A DNA stretch of 64,000 nt. Source: Porphyromonas loveana (GTDB lineage Bacteria > Bacteroidota > Bacteroidia > Bacteroidales > Porphyromonadaceae). Under the pieces are notes generated by a model that ran no database searches, was not told where the DNA came from, and saw nothing but the letters and a program-made list of their open reading frames with translations. The stretch is from NCBI RefSeq assembly GCF_003096695.1, contig NZ_QEKY01000011.1, forward strand, positions 1-64,000. The letters are read 5' to 3'. Positions 1 to 9,126 of the stretch are shown here, piece by piece; the stretch's first letter is position 1, and every line of letters begins with the position of its first letter. A program made the translations under genes and the position numbers.

Positions 1-2495
1 CCGGTGGGAAGTTCCAGCGTATAGTTCGCTCCGCCCATGTCTACATTATTGAATGTCTCAGCGAAGGCAGTCGTCGGATCAGGATCAGGATCAGGATCAG
101 GGCCCGGACCTGAACCGTTGGGGGCGGTCCATTTCAGAACTACGTCGTCGCCGTTCTTTTCTGCTTTCAGATTCGTTACAGGGGCGAATTCGCCTCCGTT
201 AGGAATGGTAGCATTTACGCAAACCTTATCGGAAACTGCTGAAGCTGAGTAAACAACTTCGGCACAGTACTCATAGCTGCCGGCTGCTACATTGGAATCT
301 GTATAGGTACTACCGGTCACTCCCGTTGCGATAGAGGCTCCGTTACGATAAATCGTTACTGTTGCCTTCGTGGGATTGGTCCAGCTCAGCTTTACGTTGT
401 TGCCTTCTACTGTCGCGTTCAGGTTAGAAACCGGTTGGTTAGGATTCGGCTCGCCTGCAGGAACTTGTTTGATGATGGGGAAGTAGTTAGAACGAGTGAT
501 TACTACGTCATAGTTGCCGTCAGTAGTAATCTGTTTAGTCATCTTTACATTGGCAACGCCATTGGCACCAGCTAATCCTACTCCATAAAGAACTCCATCC
601 TTAGAGATAGCTACATAAGAACCGGCTGTCGTAGTTATATTATACGATGCTTGGCTCATTGCCAAAGAGGCGGGAAGAGTAGCCGTGTTGTCCTTGGGCA
701 TAGCGCGATTAGGCATAACAGAGCCGTCACCAAATACGTGGTAAGCCTCCCAATAGTATTGGGATCCTATAGCCGTTTGATTATTGTTCACTACGGCTTG
801 TGAAACTGCAAGGTTACCTGCCCACAAGATGGAGTTGACAGTATTATAAGAATCTTCCAAGAAAGTAGCATCATAAGCTCCCATTGTGGTGCTTTCGAAA
901 GTTGGTTGAACACCTACTTTCGCTCCGGCTCCGACTCCCCAGTAGTAGTCTTCATACCAATAAGTAACAGGAGAAGATCCTATATAAGCATAAGCGCCTT
1001 TCTCCTTTACGCGTGTGATCACTTCTCCAAAACAAGGTTGTCCATAATTAAATTTTCCGGTAAGACAGCAGTTACCGATCGCCAGGAAGTACTTGTCCTT
1101 ATTGGTCAAGTTCTTTAATTGGGTAGTTGTTAATAAAGGATCTACCCATGAAGTTTCAGAACCATGAGCAGTATAGTTGACAAAACTTACACCGGTATTC
1201 AGGTGAGAATAGCAGTTGGTGTAAGGGGCCTTCAGGTAGTTGTGTACATTTTTATAGCCGTGAGCTTCGTTGAAGTAATACTGCATAGCATACTTAATGG
1301 TTGGCTGCCCAACTTTAGGATTCCAATTATAGTCAGCTCCGGCGATCAAGAGTACGTTTTCGAGATAGCTCTTGTCAGTCATCGAATACTTCTCTACCAT
1401 GATTGCCTTATCGATGATGGCTGTCAGCTCATCGGCCGTAGAGGCAGACATGCGGAAAGAGAACATTTCGGGGTAGTAGTCGTTAGTGAATTCGCAATAA
1501 TACAAGTCTGTCACCGCTTTTGTCTTCTTGCCTGTCTCACCACTGATTACGTCAGTATCACCGACCAACGCCAAGAAAACAGGAGCAGCATTGGCAGCAA
1601 CACCTTCATCGTATTTCTGTTTGATGAAAGCCTTGATAGAATTGTTGGTCGTACCTACAGCTGGATCATCTGTGTAGAATACATCTACATAGAAACCTTT
1701 CTGAGCTTTCCATGTGAGCCAGGGCTTCAGAGCCTCTTTGAACTTAGCACCGGCAACAACGAGCATTCTTACAGGAGTGTTGTACAACTCTGGGTGATCT
1801 GCGTAAACATCTCTATTCATCAGCTGTGAATAGACAGATTGGAAGTAAGGGCTATAAGTAGCATCATACAGACGCTGAGTAGCTACCTCATCACCATCTT
1901 GGAAAGAGACTTCAATTTCGATATTGTTCTTTACTTTCAATACGTTGGCAGCAGCATCGTATTCTACCGGATTGATGTTGAGAGCAGCAACGCGAACACC
2001 ACGCATCGTTCCCAGCACTTCTACCTGTGCGAGTTCTCTCTGCTCGAAGCCTTTGCGAGCATATGCTGCAGCATCATAAACGAAGGGAACCTTTTCAGGG
2101 TCTTCGCTCTTGCTCATTGAAGGCTGATTCGGAACTAACTTCTCAGAACCATATTGATCCAGAGAATAAATTTGTTCTGTGAAGCTTTTCACACGAACAA
2201 TAGGAGTTGCACCGACTGGTACGGCAATCAGTCTTCTCACTGCAGGTACAGCGGGAGTACCGTAGCGTCCCGAGGGATAGCCTCCGGGGATTGATACAGA
2301 GGTGAAGGTTCCACCTTTGGTCTCCACCTTCGTGAGCTCGACCTCATCGAACGAAAAACTTGCATCGAACTGCTTAAAGCTGCTGTTCGTGCATGTTGTT
2401 CTAGTAGTCGGAGCATCAAGCGTAATCTTGGCACTTTGGGCAAAAAGACCAAATCCACTGAAGGATGCCGCGATCAACAATAATAATTTCTTCAT
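1..2495 (-). CDS. kgp: Lys-gingipain (Kgp), 5' part; runs off the left edge
   Basis: Secreted cysteine protease of family C25 that cleaves after lysine and is the main haem- and peptide-acquiring enzyme of P. gingivalis. About 831 codons are visible (the full protein is about 1,720). The order is: signal peptide (MKKLLLLIAASF..., about residues 1-20), propeptide ending at Arg228, catalytic domain, Ig-like/fibronectin-like modules, then a Pro-Asp repeat linker leading into the adhesin region. By codon counting Asp388, His444 (TAHGSE) and Cys477 (GNCC) are all present, matching the known Kgp triad, and Arg228 precedes the mature N-terminus DVYADH. The protein should be exported by Sec and then T9SS; the C-terminal sorting domain lies outside the window. 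The signal peptide and the stretch after about residue 700 differ from the W83 Kgp I remember, which suggests P. gulae or a divergent allele. Confidence 0.95.
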   Translation of the reverse strand, partial: MKKLLLLIAASFSGFGLFAQSAKITLDAPTTRTTCTNSSFKQFDASFSFDEVELTKVETKGGTFTSVSIPGGYPSGRYGTPAVPAVRRLIAVPVGATPIVRVKSFTEQIYSLDQYGSEKLVPNQPSMSKSEDPEKVPFVYDAAAYARKGFEQRELAQVEVLGTMRGVRVAALNINPVEYDAAANVLKVKNNIEIEVSFQDGDEVATQRLYDATYSPYFQSVYSQLMNRDVYADHPELYNTPVRMLVVAGAKFKEALKPWLTWKAQKGFYVDVFYTDDPAVGTTNNSIKAFIKQKYDEGVAANAAPVFLALVGDTDVISGETGKKTKAVTDLYYCEFTNDYYPEMFSFRMSASTADELTAIIDKAIMVEKYSMTDKSYLENVLLIAGADYNWNPKVGQPTIKYAMQYYFNEAHGYKNVHNYLKAPYTNCYSHLNTGVSFVNYTAHGSETSWVDPLLTTTQLKNLTNKDKYFLAIGNCCLTGKFNYGQPCFGEVITRVKEKGAYAYIGSSPVTYWYEDYYWGVGAGAKVGVQPTFESTTMGAYDATFLEDSYNTVNSILWAGNLAVSQAVVNNNQTAIGSQYYWEAYHVFGDGSVMPNRAMPKDNTATLPASLAMSQASYNITTTAGSYVAISKDGVLYGVGLAGANGVANVKMTKQITTDGNYDVVITRSNYFPIIKQVPAGEPNPNQPVSNLNATVEGNNVKLSWTNPTKATVTIYRNGASIATGVTGSTYTDSNVAAGSYEYCAEVVYSASAVSDKVCVNATIPNGGEFAPVTNLKAEKNGDDVVLKWTAPNGSGPGPDPDPDPDPTTAFAETFNNVDMGGANYTLELPT

Positions 2496-2512
2496 ACTAA
2501 GAAAACATTTAT

Positions 2513-2536
2513 GGATGGGCTTAAAAAGCCACATCC
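2513..2536 (-). promoter_or_regulatory. Hairpin in the kgp 5' leader
   Basis: On the minus strand GGATG-T-GGCTT pairs with AAGCC-CATCC around a three-base loop, giving a 10-bp stem with one bulge about 18 bases upstream of the kgp start codon. It would fold in the mRNA leader next to the ribosome binding region. The rest of the 248-base gap up to the plug gene holds no clear TAnnTTTG box, so the kgp promoter itself is not located. Any role in translation or mRNA stability is inference. Confidence 0.4.
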
Positions 2537-2743
2537 GGGTTAAAAACAAAAAAAATTGCACTTTCTGTCAGGCCAAAAAGGAGAAGCATTAGCCCATAAT
2601 ATACGAAGAACCTACATCTACTACATTCACCTCACGCCTTGCATTACTACAGCTTTCCTTTTTTCTGGGGGCGCAATTTATACAAATTATTTTGATCCAA
2701 GCAATTTTTTCGGCCTATTCATCTCCAAAAGTTGGCTAACTTA

Positions 2744-4003
2744 TCATTTTAACTCCAAAACACCGATTAAACGCTCATAGATGTCGGCAGGAGCATAGGT
2801 ATATAAAAAGACGGTATAGAGATTGGGTGTTTCATAGTGATTGCCCTCTGTCCATGCGGTATAGGAGAGCATATCCCCATCTCCAGAACAGAGAAAATAC
2901 AAATAATTGATGTAACCTTGTTTGAGCATAAGGCTGCGTGTGTAGATTTGCTCTGCTCTATCATAATGCAATTCGCGCTCGCTCATAGGCATGAAATCAA
3001 ACGCTTGTCCCGCAAGATAGACTCTCCCAGGCAATTCTTCACTCTCGAGAGAGAAAATAACTTCGTAGTATTCGCCTTCGGTCGCACTCTCTGATGTGTC
3101 TGTGGAGCGAATGATACGTCGACCGAAGTTGTTCTGTTCATACTGATACGGGAGCTGCGCCCGATTCTTGTCTGCGTACAATTCCATCACATACCGCCCT
3201 CCGCGTGTATAAGAGCGGTACACCCCCATACCATTATAGCTATCGCTCAACATCTCCGCCTTGCGATATATGTTGGTCGCCGGAAAGAGTACTCCGGAAT
3301 GTTGGTCGTAAGTAATAACACTTCCGGCTATGCCGGACGGCTTCGACAGCGACTGCATACAGGCCTCTCGTCCGTTTTGTCCGATGACCACCGTCAGCTC
3401 TTCCGACGGATAGAGGACACGAAGACCTTTCAAATCCACCGCCACATTGACCTGTTGGTAGCGTCCATGCACATCCGCATAGGTAACGGATGTAGATTCA
3501 CCCGTGATCGACACCAATGGTTCGACCACTCGGAAAGCAACTGTCAGCAGCGTCTTCTCCGGCTCATATACATTATATATATGGAGCAGGTAGTTGCCCG
3601 AAATTTTGGGCGTGCAATCTGCATTGGGGAGAGAGAGCTCGTAGTGTACATAATTGACCAGAGTTGCACGACTCACTCTCGGCAGATCCATCTCATTTTC
3701 GAGGAATCCCGACACCGCCTCGGCCGGAGAAATTGGACTAAGCTGCCAGTTATGATCACAGTGACGCACCTTATATCCTAAAGTCATGCTCTCATCACCC
3801 ATCATATCGAAACTGACTTGTACCCCTTCCCCACTATTGAGATAATAATATGGATACAATCTCAATTCGTTCGTACCCGTAGGAGTGACCATGAGCGACT
3901 GCACCCGCGAGTCATGAGCCTGCGTCTGCGCTACAGATTGCGTCGTGCTCATCAGAGAAAAGAGCACGCACAAGAAAGAGAATAGAGAGAATAGCTGTTT
4001 CAT
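2744..4003 (-). CDS. Type IX secretion system plug protein (DUF5103 family)
   Basis: 419-residue exported protein with a Sec signal peptide (about residues 1-25, ending SVAQTQA). The N-terminal half has the DUF5103/T9SS plug signature: an early RLYPYYYLN strand, then YKVRHCDHNWQLSPISPAE, an NYVHYELSLPN strand and a SGNYLLHIY strand. In Flavobacterium the family member was found plugging the SprA translocon pore from the periplasmic side when the substrate channel is empty. Here the gene lies directly upstream of kgp on the same strand, 248 bp away. A promoter with a -7 box TACCTTTG precedes it. The family call is good; the plug function is transferred from the Flavobacterium homologue. Confidence 0.8.
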   Translation of the reverse strand: MKQLFSLFSFLCVLFSLMSTTQSVAQTQAHDSRVQSLMVTPTGTNELRLYPYYYLNSGEGVQVSFDMMGDESMTLGYKVRHCDHNWQLSPISPAEAVSGFLENEMDLPRVSRATLVNYVHYELSLPNADCTPKISGNYLLHIYNVYEPEKTLLTVAFRVVEPLVSITGESTSVTYADVHGRYQQVNVAVDLKGLRVLYPSEELTVVIGQNGREACMQSLSKPSGIAGSVITYDQHSGVLFPATNIYRKAEMLSDSYNGMGVYRSYTRGGRYVMELYADKNRAQLPYQYEQNNFGRRIIRSTDTSESATEGEYYEVIFSLESEELPGRVYLAGQAFDFMPMSERELHYDRAEQIYTRSLMLKQGYINYLYFLCSGDGDMLSYTAWTEGNHYETPNLYTVFLYTYAPADIYERLIGVLELK

Positions 4004-4034
4004 AATCTGTACAGTGTGAAGCCAACGGCTGTCA

Positions 4035-4066
4035 CAAAGGTATTACTTTCTCAATTGGGTTTTCAA
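4035..4066 (-). promoter_or_regulatory. Promoter of the plug gene
   Basis: On the minus strand a TTG (4064-4066) lies 21 bp upstream of TACCTTTG (4035-4042), matching the Bacteroidetes -33/-7 consensus TTTG / TAnnTTTG. The predicted start site near 4028 gives a leader of about 25 bases. Confidence 0.55.
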
Positions 4067-4093
4067 CACGGTGCCTATGCTCTTTCTACACTA

Positions 4094-7000
4094 CTATCGT
4101 TCCGCCGGAATCGGTCGAGGCTCTTTGAACAGCAATGGGGAAGATAGCGTATCAATAGGCACTCGCTTGTCTTCACGCTCCTTACGCTTTGGCAGGAGCC
4201 TATCGAAGTCATGCTTGAAGATAACTCCCAAGCCCTGCGTCGTAAGCGACTGACGCAAATATTGGTATAGGTTGTTGTAGTGATTATAGGCTTTGAGACG
4301 TATCGACCCCGACGAGTTGATTTTGTATTCTGCATCGAACTCTCCCACGTAAGTATTCTGCAGATTAGGATTGTCCCGATAACCCACATTGCCGTTGATG
4401 AGGAGTCGGTTGTTCAGCAAGCGGCTACTCAGGAGAAGCTCGATGTCTGTGTCTTGGAACGAGGTGTTAGTCGTCTTGATGCTCGTCCCTATCTGCACCT
4501 TGTCGCTCAGTGTGCCGAGGATATTGCTCAACTGTTGCGAAAGTGTCGTGGCAGCTACCGCCGTCCAGTTGTCCGTACCGCTACCTGTATTATATATGTG
4601 TTCGGGAGTATAGAACTTGCCCAGCACGAGCAGATACACCATTTGCTTCGTCATGGAATCATCACTGTGGATGAGGCTTTGCACCCTGCGCTCAAGTTCG
4701 CTATCGGAATTAGGTAGTTTGATGTCGAAACCGATAGTCGGGTGCAGCATTGCACCGTTGATCTGCAACTGACAATTCACCGGAATCGTTGTCCGTCGGA
4801 TGTCGCTCACCAAAGACTCGTCCAAATCGTTGAGATTGGCCGTAAGGTTATACTCTGCCGTTATGTTGAGCATGGCATTCATCGGGTCTCCTGCAAAGTC
4901 CACCCTGCTGCCTTCTTTCAGATTGAATCGTTTCTGTACGATCTGGCGGAGGTTAAAGTCATAGGTACCGGACAGCAGTTCCAGCCCTCCATATACGTTA
5001 ATCACATCCCCGAGCGTATGATAGTCCAGACGCAAATCACCCTGCGCATTGCCACGCAAGCCGTCCCCCGTCTGGCTATCGAGAATCAATCCCACAGCCG
5101 CATCGGGCGTCACATTCATATTCATGACGAGGTGGAAATCCGTTTCGCGCTCATCATCGACGATCACCATCGGTCGCAGTGGCATTTCGCCGAGATGCTC
5201 CGTTGCATCCGCCTCTCGCTTATTTCCGTCCACAAAGTGCAGGAAGCGATACTCCTCGGCTGTTGTCGGCTGCGAGAAGTTGAGGACAATGGAGGTTTGC
5301 CGCTCCGAAGTCAGACTCACATCGCACCGCATACCTCCGGGCACGTCACGCAGATAGGCAGCACCTGAGACATAGGCACGGCCGTATATATTCGGATTGT
5401 CACGTTCTGTCAGGTTGTAAGCCAATATCTTCTTGGCATCGCTCACACGCATATCCACCTTCACTTCTTCGAAAGCACGGTGCGTCACGCGTGCATTGAG
5501 ACGAGCTGTATTCCCTTCAGGGTCGCTCGCCAACATATTCTCGAAGCGCATTTCCGTAGGGGTGAACGTAGCTTTCTGCCCATCGAATATATATTCCGTA
5601 TTGAGGGCGCTCACTCCGAAGGTCACCTGCTCGGTTACCGCCTCGCCCTCGATCGTCAAATCGCTGAAGTCTCCGAAGAGACGCATCTGCCCCGAGGCAC
5701 GTCCTTCGAGTTTGTTACAGAACTCAGACAAGAACGGTCCTATGAAAGCCACATTGGCATGGTGGGCATCGAAACTTAGGTCCAGCCCCGCATGCGGATT
5801 GAAGGGGCGGATGTAGCCTTTCCCCGTCGTATAGGTGCCGTCCGGATTGTGCACACGCGCATCCAGCATGATCCGCAGATTATCCTTATCCCACGAGCCG
5901 AAAGCTGACACCGGCCCCACATTGACGCCATTGACAAGGAAACGTTCACCCGTGATCCGAGCCTGCATAAACTGCCGATTGCTGATATCGCTCAGCACAG
6001 CCTTGCCGGTCATTTCCACATCGATGAGGTCGAAGTCCACACCCGCCAAATTGAGGATGTAGCGCAGTCCGATGTGATCCACGTCCACGTGTAGCGAGTC
6101 CTGTGGCGAGGCACTGAGTACGCCCTCGGCCTCCACCCCTTTGCCCGGACTTTTGATCGAGAGGTTGTGTACCACCACCCGCTTGGGTGCCACCATAGCC
6201 TCGGCCGAAGCGATCTGCCACTCTACCCCACCGATGCGCGCCGTAGAACTGTCGAGACGAAAGATGGTACTGAGTTGCGCATCGGCATCCCGACTAAAGC
6301 CCGTAAGTAGCGAAACAAATCCATTGTGTTGCCCTTCCCTGTCCTGTCCCATGTCCAGACGTGTGCGAATGGTATCGCCGGCAGCCGTGGCGGAGAGGTT
6401 GAGACCGCTGATCATCGCCCCGTCGTCCTGATAGAGATCCGTCCTGCACGAGAGCACGGCCTCGCGTGCAGAGGTATTCAAGCGCAGCTCCACATCCCGC
6501 AATTCTTTGTTCAGAGCGATGAGCTTATCCGTAAGGAGCAGAAAATCCAGATGGTGACTCGATCCTGCATAGTCGGCTTCGATCCTGACAGCTTCGGCCT
6601 CAGCCAATGGCAATGCAAAGAAGGAACATATCTCTTGGGGGAGCGAAGCATTGAGGCGGAGCCTCAAGTTTGTATCCTCGTCCGCATGGAAGTCGGCATG
6701 GCGCCGTTGCAAGAGCGCAGGGAAGTAGTCCGAAGCGAAGCGCACAAACGTAGCAGGCAGAGCCGAAGGACGGAAGTCGCCCTGCAGCTCACCACGGAGG
6801 TAGGGAGATTGTATCCTGATGGTGCGGCCTTGCTCCTGCTGTGCAGCCTCTACAGTCAGGTCGTGCAGGAGCAACGCCTTGTCTGCGGTCTGCCAACGGA
6901 GGGAGTCCACGGATATCGTACCCGAGAGATTGTCGAGCCGGCTGCCCACCAACTGTCCCGAGGACACCAGCGAGGTCTCTGCCTCGGGCAGTCCATAGCC

Positions 7001-8638
7001 GGGCAAAAGACGATCGGGACGCACATCACGGGCTGTCAGTTGCCATCCAATGACGGAAGAGGCAGAGGCAAAGGGCAACCCCTCACCCTCGGAATGCAGG
7101 AGTATGGATCCGTTGGGGTCGTTCATCGTCACGTCGCCGAACCACCTGCCTCGGAGCGCTTCGCCTTGTATGGTCAGATCCTCGTATGTATAGCCGCGAT
7201 AGGTCAGTTGGGACACTCGTCCGTCCACATTCCCCGAAAAGAGCGTGCCCCCCTCGCGTCTGGCGGAGAGGCGCAGGTCGAATGCTGCATGCTCCGGCCA
7301 ATCCTTGCTGACGGCGATGGGCTTCAAGTCCAAGCCGTTCGTCGTGGCCTGCCCGTCCACGTGGGAGAAACGCCATGCCGAGTCGAGTCCCATCTCTCCT
7401 TGCACGGTGATGGCTCCGGCATCGGTCTCGATACGAGTCTTCACGTGTAGGTCGCTCAGTCGGCCGGTGACGGCAGCCATCACGTCCACGGCTCCCAGAT
7501 AGCTCAACTCATCGGGGCGCTTCCCCGGAAAGAGATCCCCTGCCAAGGCATAGATACCCTCGCCAAGTTTGAGAGCGTCCAGACGGAAGCGCACCTGCAT
7601 GTCCTCCCTCTGATCTATATCGGCCAAGCCCAAACCAAAATCCAATGAGAGTTCCTCACCGTATCGTATGCTCATCTCAGGCATGAAAGCCTCTCGCGCC
7701 GCGACTAAAACCTCCGGAGCAGAGAGTTCTAAGTCCTCTTCCAACGTGGCAAGTATGGGCAGCAAGCCGCTCAAATCGGAGGGACGCATCTTCCCTTCCA
7801 ACGCAGTGAGTATGAGGGTAGGCAGCGATGTGCCTGCAGGCGAGAATACACAGCGAGCCGAAGTCAGGTCCAGACGACTATGAGGGAGCTGCAGGCGGAG
7901 CTGCTCCACGGAGAGTGTGTCGCCCTGCAAGCGGACATCACCCCGCAACTCTCGAACGACAAGCCCCGTATGCTTCTCCACAAACGCCATGTGACGCAGT
8001 TGTGCCTGCAAGCCGGTACTATCGACTTCAAAGAGGCGTACGGTCGTATTCAGGCCTTGCAACTCGATGGGCTGAGACTGTGCGGGAAGGAGTCCCACAG
8101 CCGACAGTCGGCAGTTGCGCAGCAGGATGGTATTGATATTCAATCGAAGGCTCTCGGATTTATCCTCGGGATCCTTCTTCTTGAGAGCATCCAGAGCAAA
8201 CTGTATGTTCAGGGCCGTATCGGGACGGGAGCGATAGACATGGAGTTCGCCGCTGAAAAGGCGGGCAGAGGATATGCTCACGCAACCTTTGAAGAGGGGC
8301 ATCAGTTCCACTCCGCCGGTCAGTCGCTTGGCTGCCACCATGCGCATGTCTGCTCGGTCGTATATGACTACGTCGTTCAGCTCGATCTGTTGCAGCCAAT
8401 CTATGCCGATGCGGCCTATGCTCACACGCGTATCCAGCGCCTGCGACAGTTCGGTCTGGACACGACGGGCGACGGCACGCTCCACAGAGGGGATTTTCAG
8501 CAGCAGATTGGGGAGTACCACCAGCACGAAAGCGACAACAAGCAGAGCCACGACCACGCGCTTGGAGTGGCGCACGGCCTTCCGATACCGGCGCATAAAC
8601 CGGATAAGCTCGGCGGATAGTCTTCTCTTTTGGCTCAC
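4094..8638 (-). CDS. tamB: Translocation and assembly module protein TamB
   Basis: 1,514-residue AsmA/TamB-type protein, in the usual size range for Bacteroidetes TamB. One membrane anchor lies near the N-terminus (about residues 24-48, VVVALLVVAFVLVVLPNLLL). A very long beta-rich middle region (TamB/AsmA repeats that form a hydrophobic groove) follows, then the conserved C-terminal DUF490 domain with the IVQKRFNLKEGS and TMTKQMVYLLVLGKF-like segments. The family spans the periplasm and helps move lipids or assemble outer-membrane proteins together with a TamA/BamA-like partner, which is not in the window. The track start is GTG at 8638, next to a partial promoter (TATCTTTG on the minus strand, 8659-8666). 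An ATG further in is possible but would cut the basic segment before the anchor. Confidence 0.88.
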   Translation of the reverse strand: MSQKRRLSAELIRFMRRYRKAVRHSKRVVVALLVVAFVLVVLPNLLLKIPSVERAVARRVQTELSQALDTRVSIGRIGIDWLQQIELNDVVIYDRADMRMVAAKRLTGGVELMPLFKGCVSISSARLFSGELHVYRSRPDTALNIQFALDALKKKDPEDKSESLRLNINTILLRNCRLSAVGLLPAQSQPIELQGLNTTVRLFEVDSTGLQAQLRHMAFVEKHTGLVVRELRGDVRLQGDTLSVEQLRLQLPHSRLDLTSARCVFSPAGTSLPTLILTALEGKMRPSDLSGLLPILATLEEDLELSAPEVLVAAREAFMPEMSIRYGEELSLDFGLGLADIDQREDMQVRFRLDALKLGEGIYALAGDLFPGKRPDELSYLGAVDVMAAVTGRLSDLHVKTRIETDAGAITVQGEMGLDSAWRFSHVDGQATTNGLDLKPIAVSKDWPEHAAFDLRLSARREGGTLFSGNVDGRVSQLTYRGYTYEDLTIQGEALRGRWFGDVTMNDPNGSILLHSEGEGLPFASASSVIGWQLTARDVRPDRLLPGYGLPEAETSLVSSGQLVGSRLDNLSGTISVDSLRWQTADKALLLHDLTVEAAQQEQGRTIRIQSPYLRGELQGDFRPSALPATFVRFASDYFPALLQRRHADFHADEDTNLRLRLNASLPQEICSFFALPLAEAEAVRIEADYAGSSHHLDFLLLTDKLIALNKELRDVELRLNTSAREAVLSCRTDLYQDDGAMISGLNLSATAAGDTIRTRLDMGQDREGQHNGFVSLLTGFSRDADAQLSTIFRLDSSTARIGGVEWQIASAEAMVAPKRVVVHNLSIKSPGKGVEAEGVLSASPQDSLHVDVDHIGLRYILNLAGVDFDLIDVEMTGKAVLSDISNRQFMQARITGERFLVNGVNVGPVSAFGSWDKDNLRIMLDARVHNPDGTYTTGKGYIRPFNPHAGLDLSFDAHHANVAFIGPFLSEFCNKLEGRASGQMRLFGDFSDLTIEGEAVTEQVTFGVSALNTEYIFDGQKATFTPTEMRFENMLASDPEGNTARLNARVTHRAFEEVKVDMRVSDAKKILAYNLTERDNPNIYGRAYVSGAAYLRDVPGGMRCDVSLTSERQTSIVLNFSQPTTAEEYRFLHFVDGNKREADATEHLGEMPLRPMVIVDDERETDFHLVMNMNVTPDAAVGLILDSQTGDGLRGNAQGDLRLDYHTLGDVINVYGGLELLSGTYDFNLRQIVQKRFNLKEGSRVDFAGDPMNAMLNITAEYNLTANLNDLDESLVSDIRRTTIPVNCQLQINGAMLHPTIGFDIKLPNSDSELERRVQSLIHSDDSMTKQMVYLLVLGKFYTPEHIYNTGSGTDNWTAVAATTLSQQLSNILGTLSDKVQIGTSIKTTNTSFQDTDIELLLSSRLLNNRLLINGNVGYRDNPNLQNTYVGEFDAEYKINSSGSIRLKAYNHYNNLYQYLRQSLTTQGLGVIFKHDFDRLLPKRKEREDKRVPIDTLSSPLLFKEPRPIPAER

Positions 8639-8865
8639 GTGACAAGGGTGATGGCGAGCAAAGATACTTACATTCCTTCGCTTAACTGCTGATGATCAGC
8701 CTCATCAACCGACAAAAGCTGTCCGCAGCCTCTACTTTGTGGTACGGGAAAGACGGAGAGAAGCTCAATACTTATTGACATCGCAAGGGGCAAAAGCTGC
8801 TCTCGCGACGCTCTTCATCGGATCAGTTACGCGCGATAAACCGTCGGAAACACGCGCCAAAATTC

Positions 8866-8978
8866 GTGAAAATTGGCGCGAAAAAATTTTCGTTTTGGCG
8901 CATAATTCTTTTTGAAATGGCGCGTAAACCAAAAAATTTATGCGCCATGTTTTTCTGGCACGTAGGACAGCTTTTTTC
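8866..8978 (+). repeat. Dispersed imperfect-palindrome repeat, copy A
   Basis: About 110 bp organised around TGGCGCATAATT ... AATTTATGCGCCA followed by a TTTTTCTGGCACG / GGACAGCTTTTTT tail. The same arrangement occurs in reverse complement at 37292-37400. Each copy lies upstream of a gene in the same relative orientation (here the nfn small-subunit gene, there thyA). It can be translated as a spurious N-terminal extension of the downstream ORF, which is why I placed that start at 9127. The rest of the gap 8639-9126 holds only a -7 box at 9075. Confidence 0.65.
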
Positions 8979-9074
8979 TCACGCCAGACCTCTTCGGCGG
9001 GGAAATCTCGGCTTGTTGTCGCTTTTTAGGCATAGAAGCATCCCTTTTTTCCTACTGCCCCTCTACATTATTCT

Positions 9075-9082
9075 TACCTTTG
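9075..9082 (+). promoter_or_regulatory. Candidate -7 promoter box upstream of the nfn pair
   Basis: TACCTTTG matches the Bacteroidetes -7 consensus TAnnTTTG exactly. No TTG lies about 20 bp upstream, so only half the promoter is recognisable. Transcription starting near 9089 would give a 38-base leader to the ATG at 9127 and would exclude the longer start at 8866. Confidence 0.4.
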
Positions 9083-9126
9083 CGACCGAACTCTTGATTT
9101 GCTGCGAGCAAATGTCACTATTACCT

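Noticed and set aside
4280-8620. Long plus-strand ORFs opposite tamB (for example 6326-7450, 374 codons)
   Set aside because: They are antisense shadows of the GC-rich tamB frame, with no homology and no ribosome sites.
8866-9126. N-terminal extension of the nfn small subunit
   Set aside because: The extra 87 codons come from a dispersed repeat and precede the -7 box; homologues start at the Met encoded at 9127.
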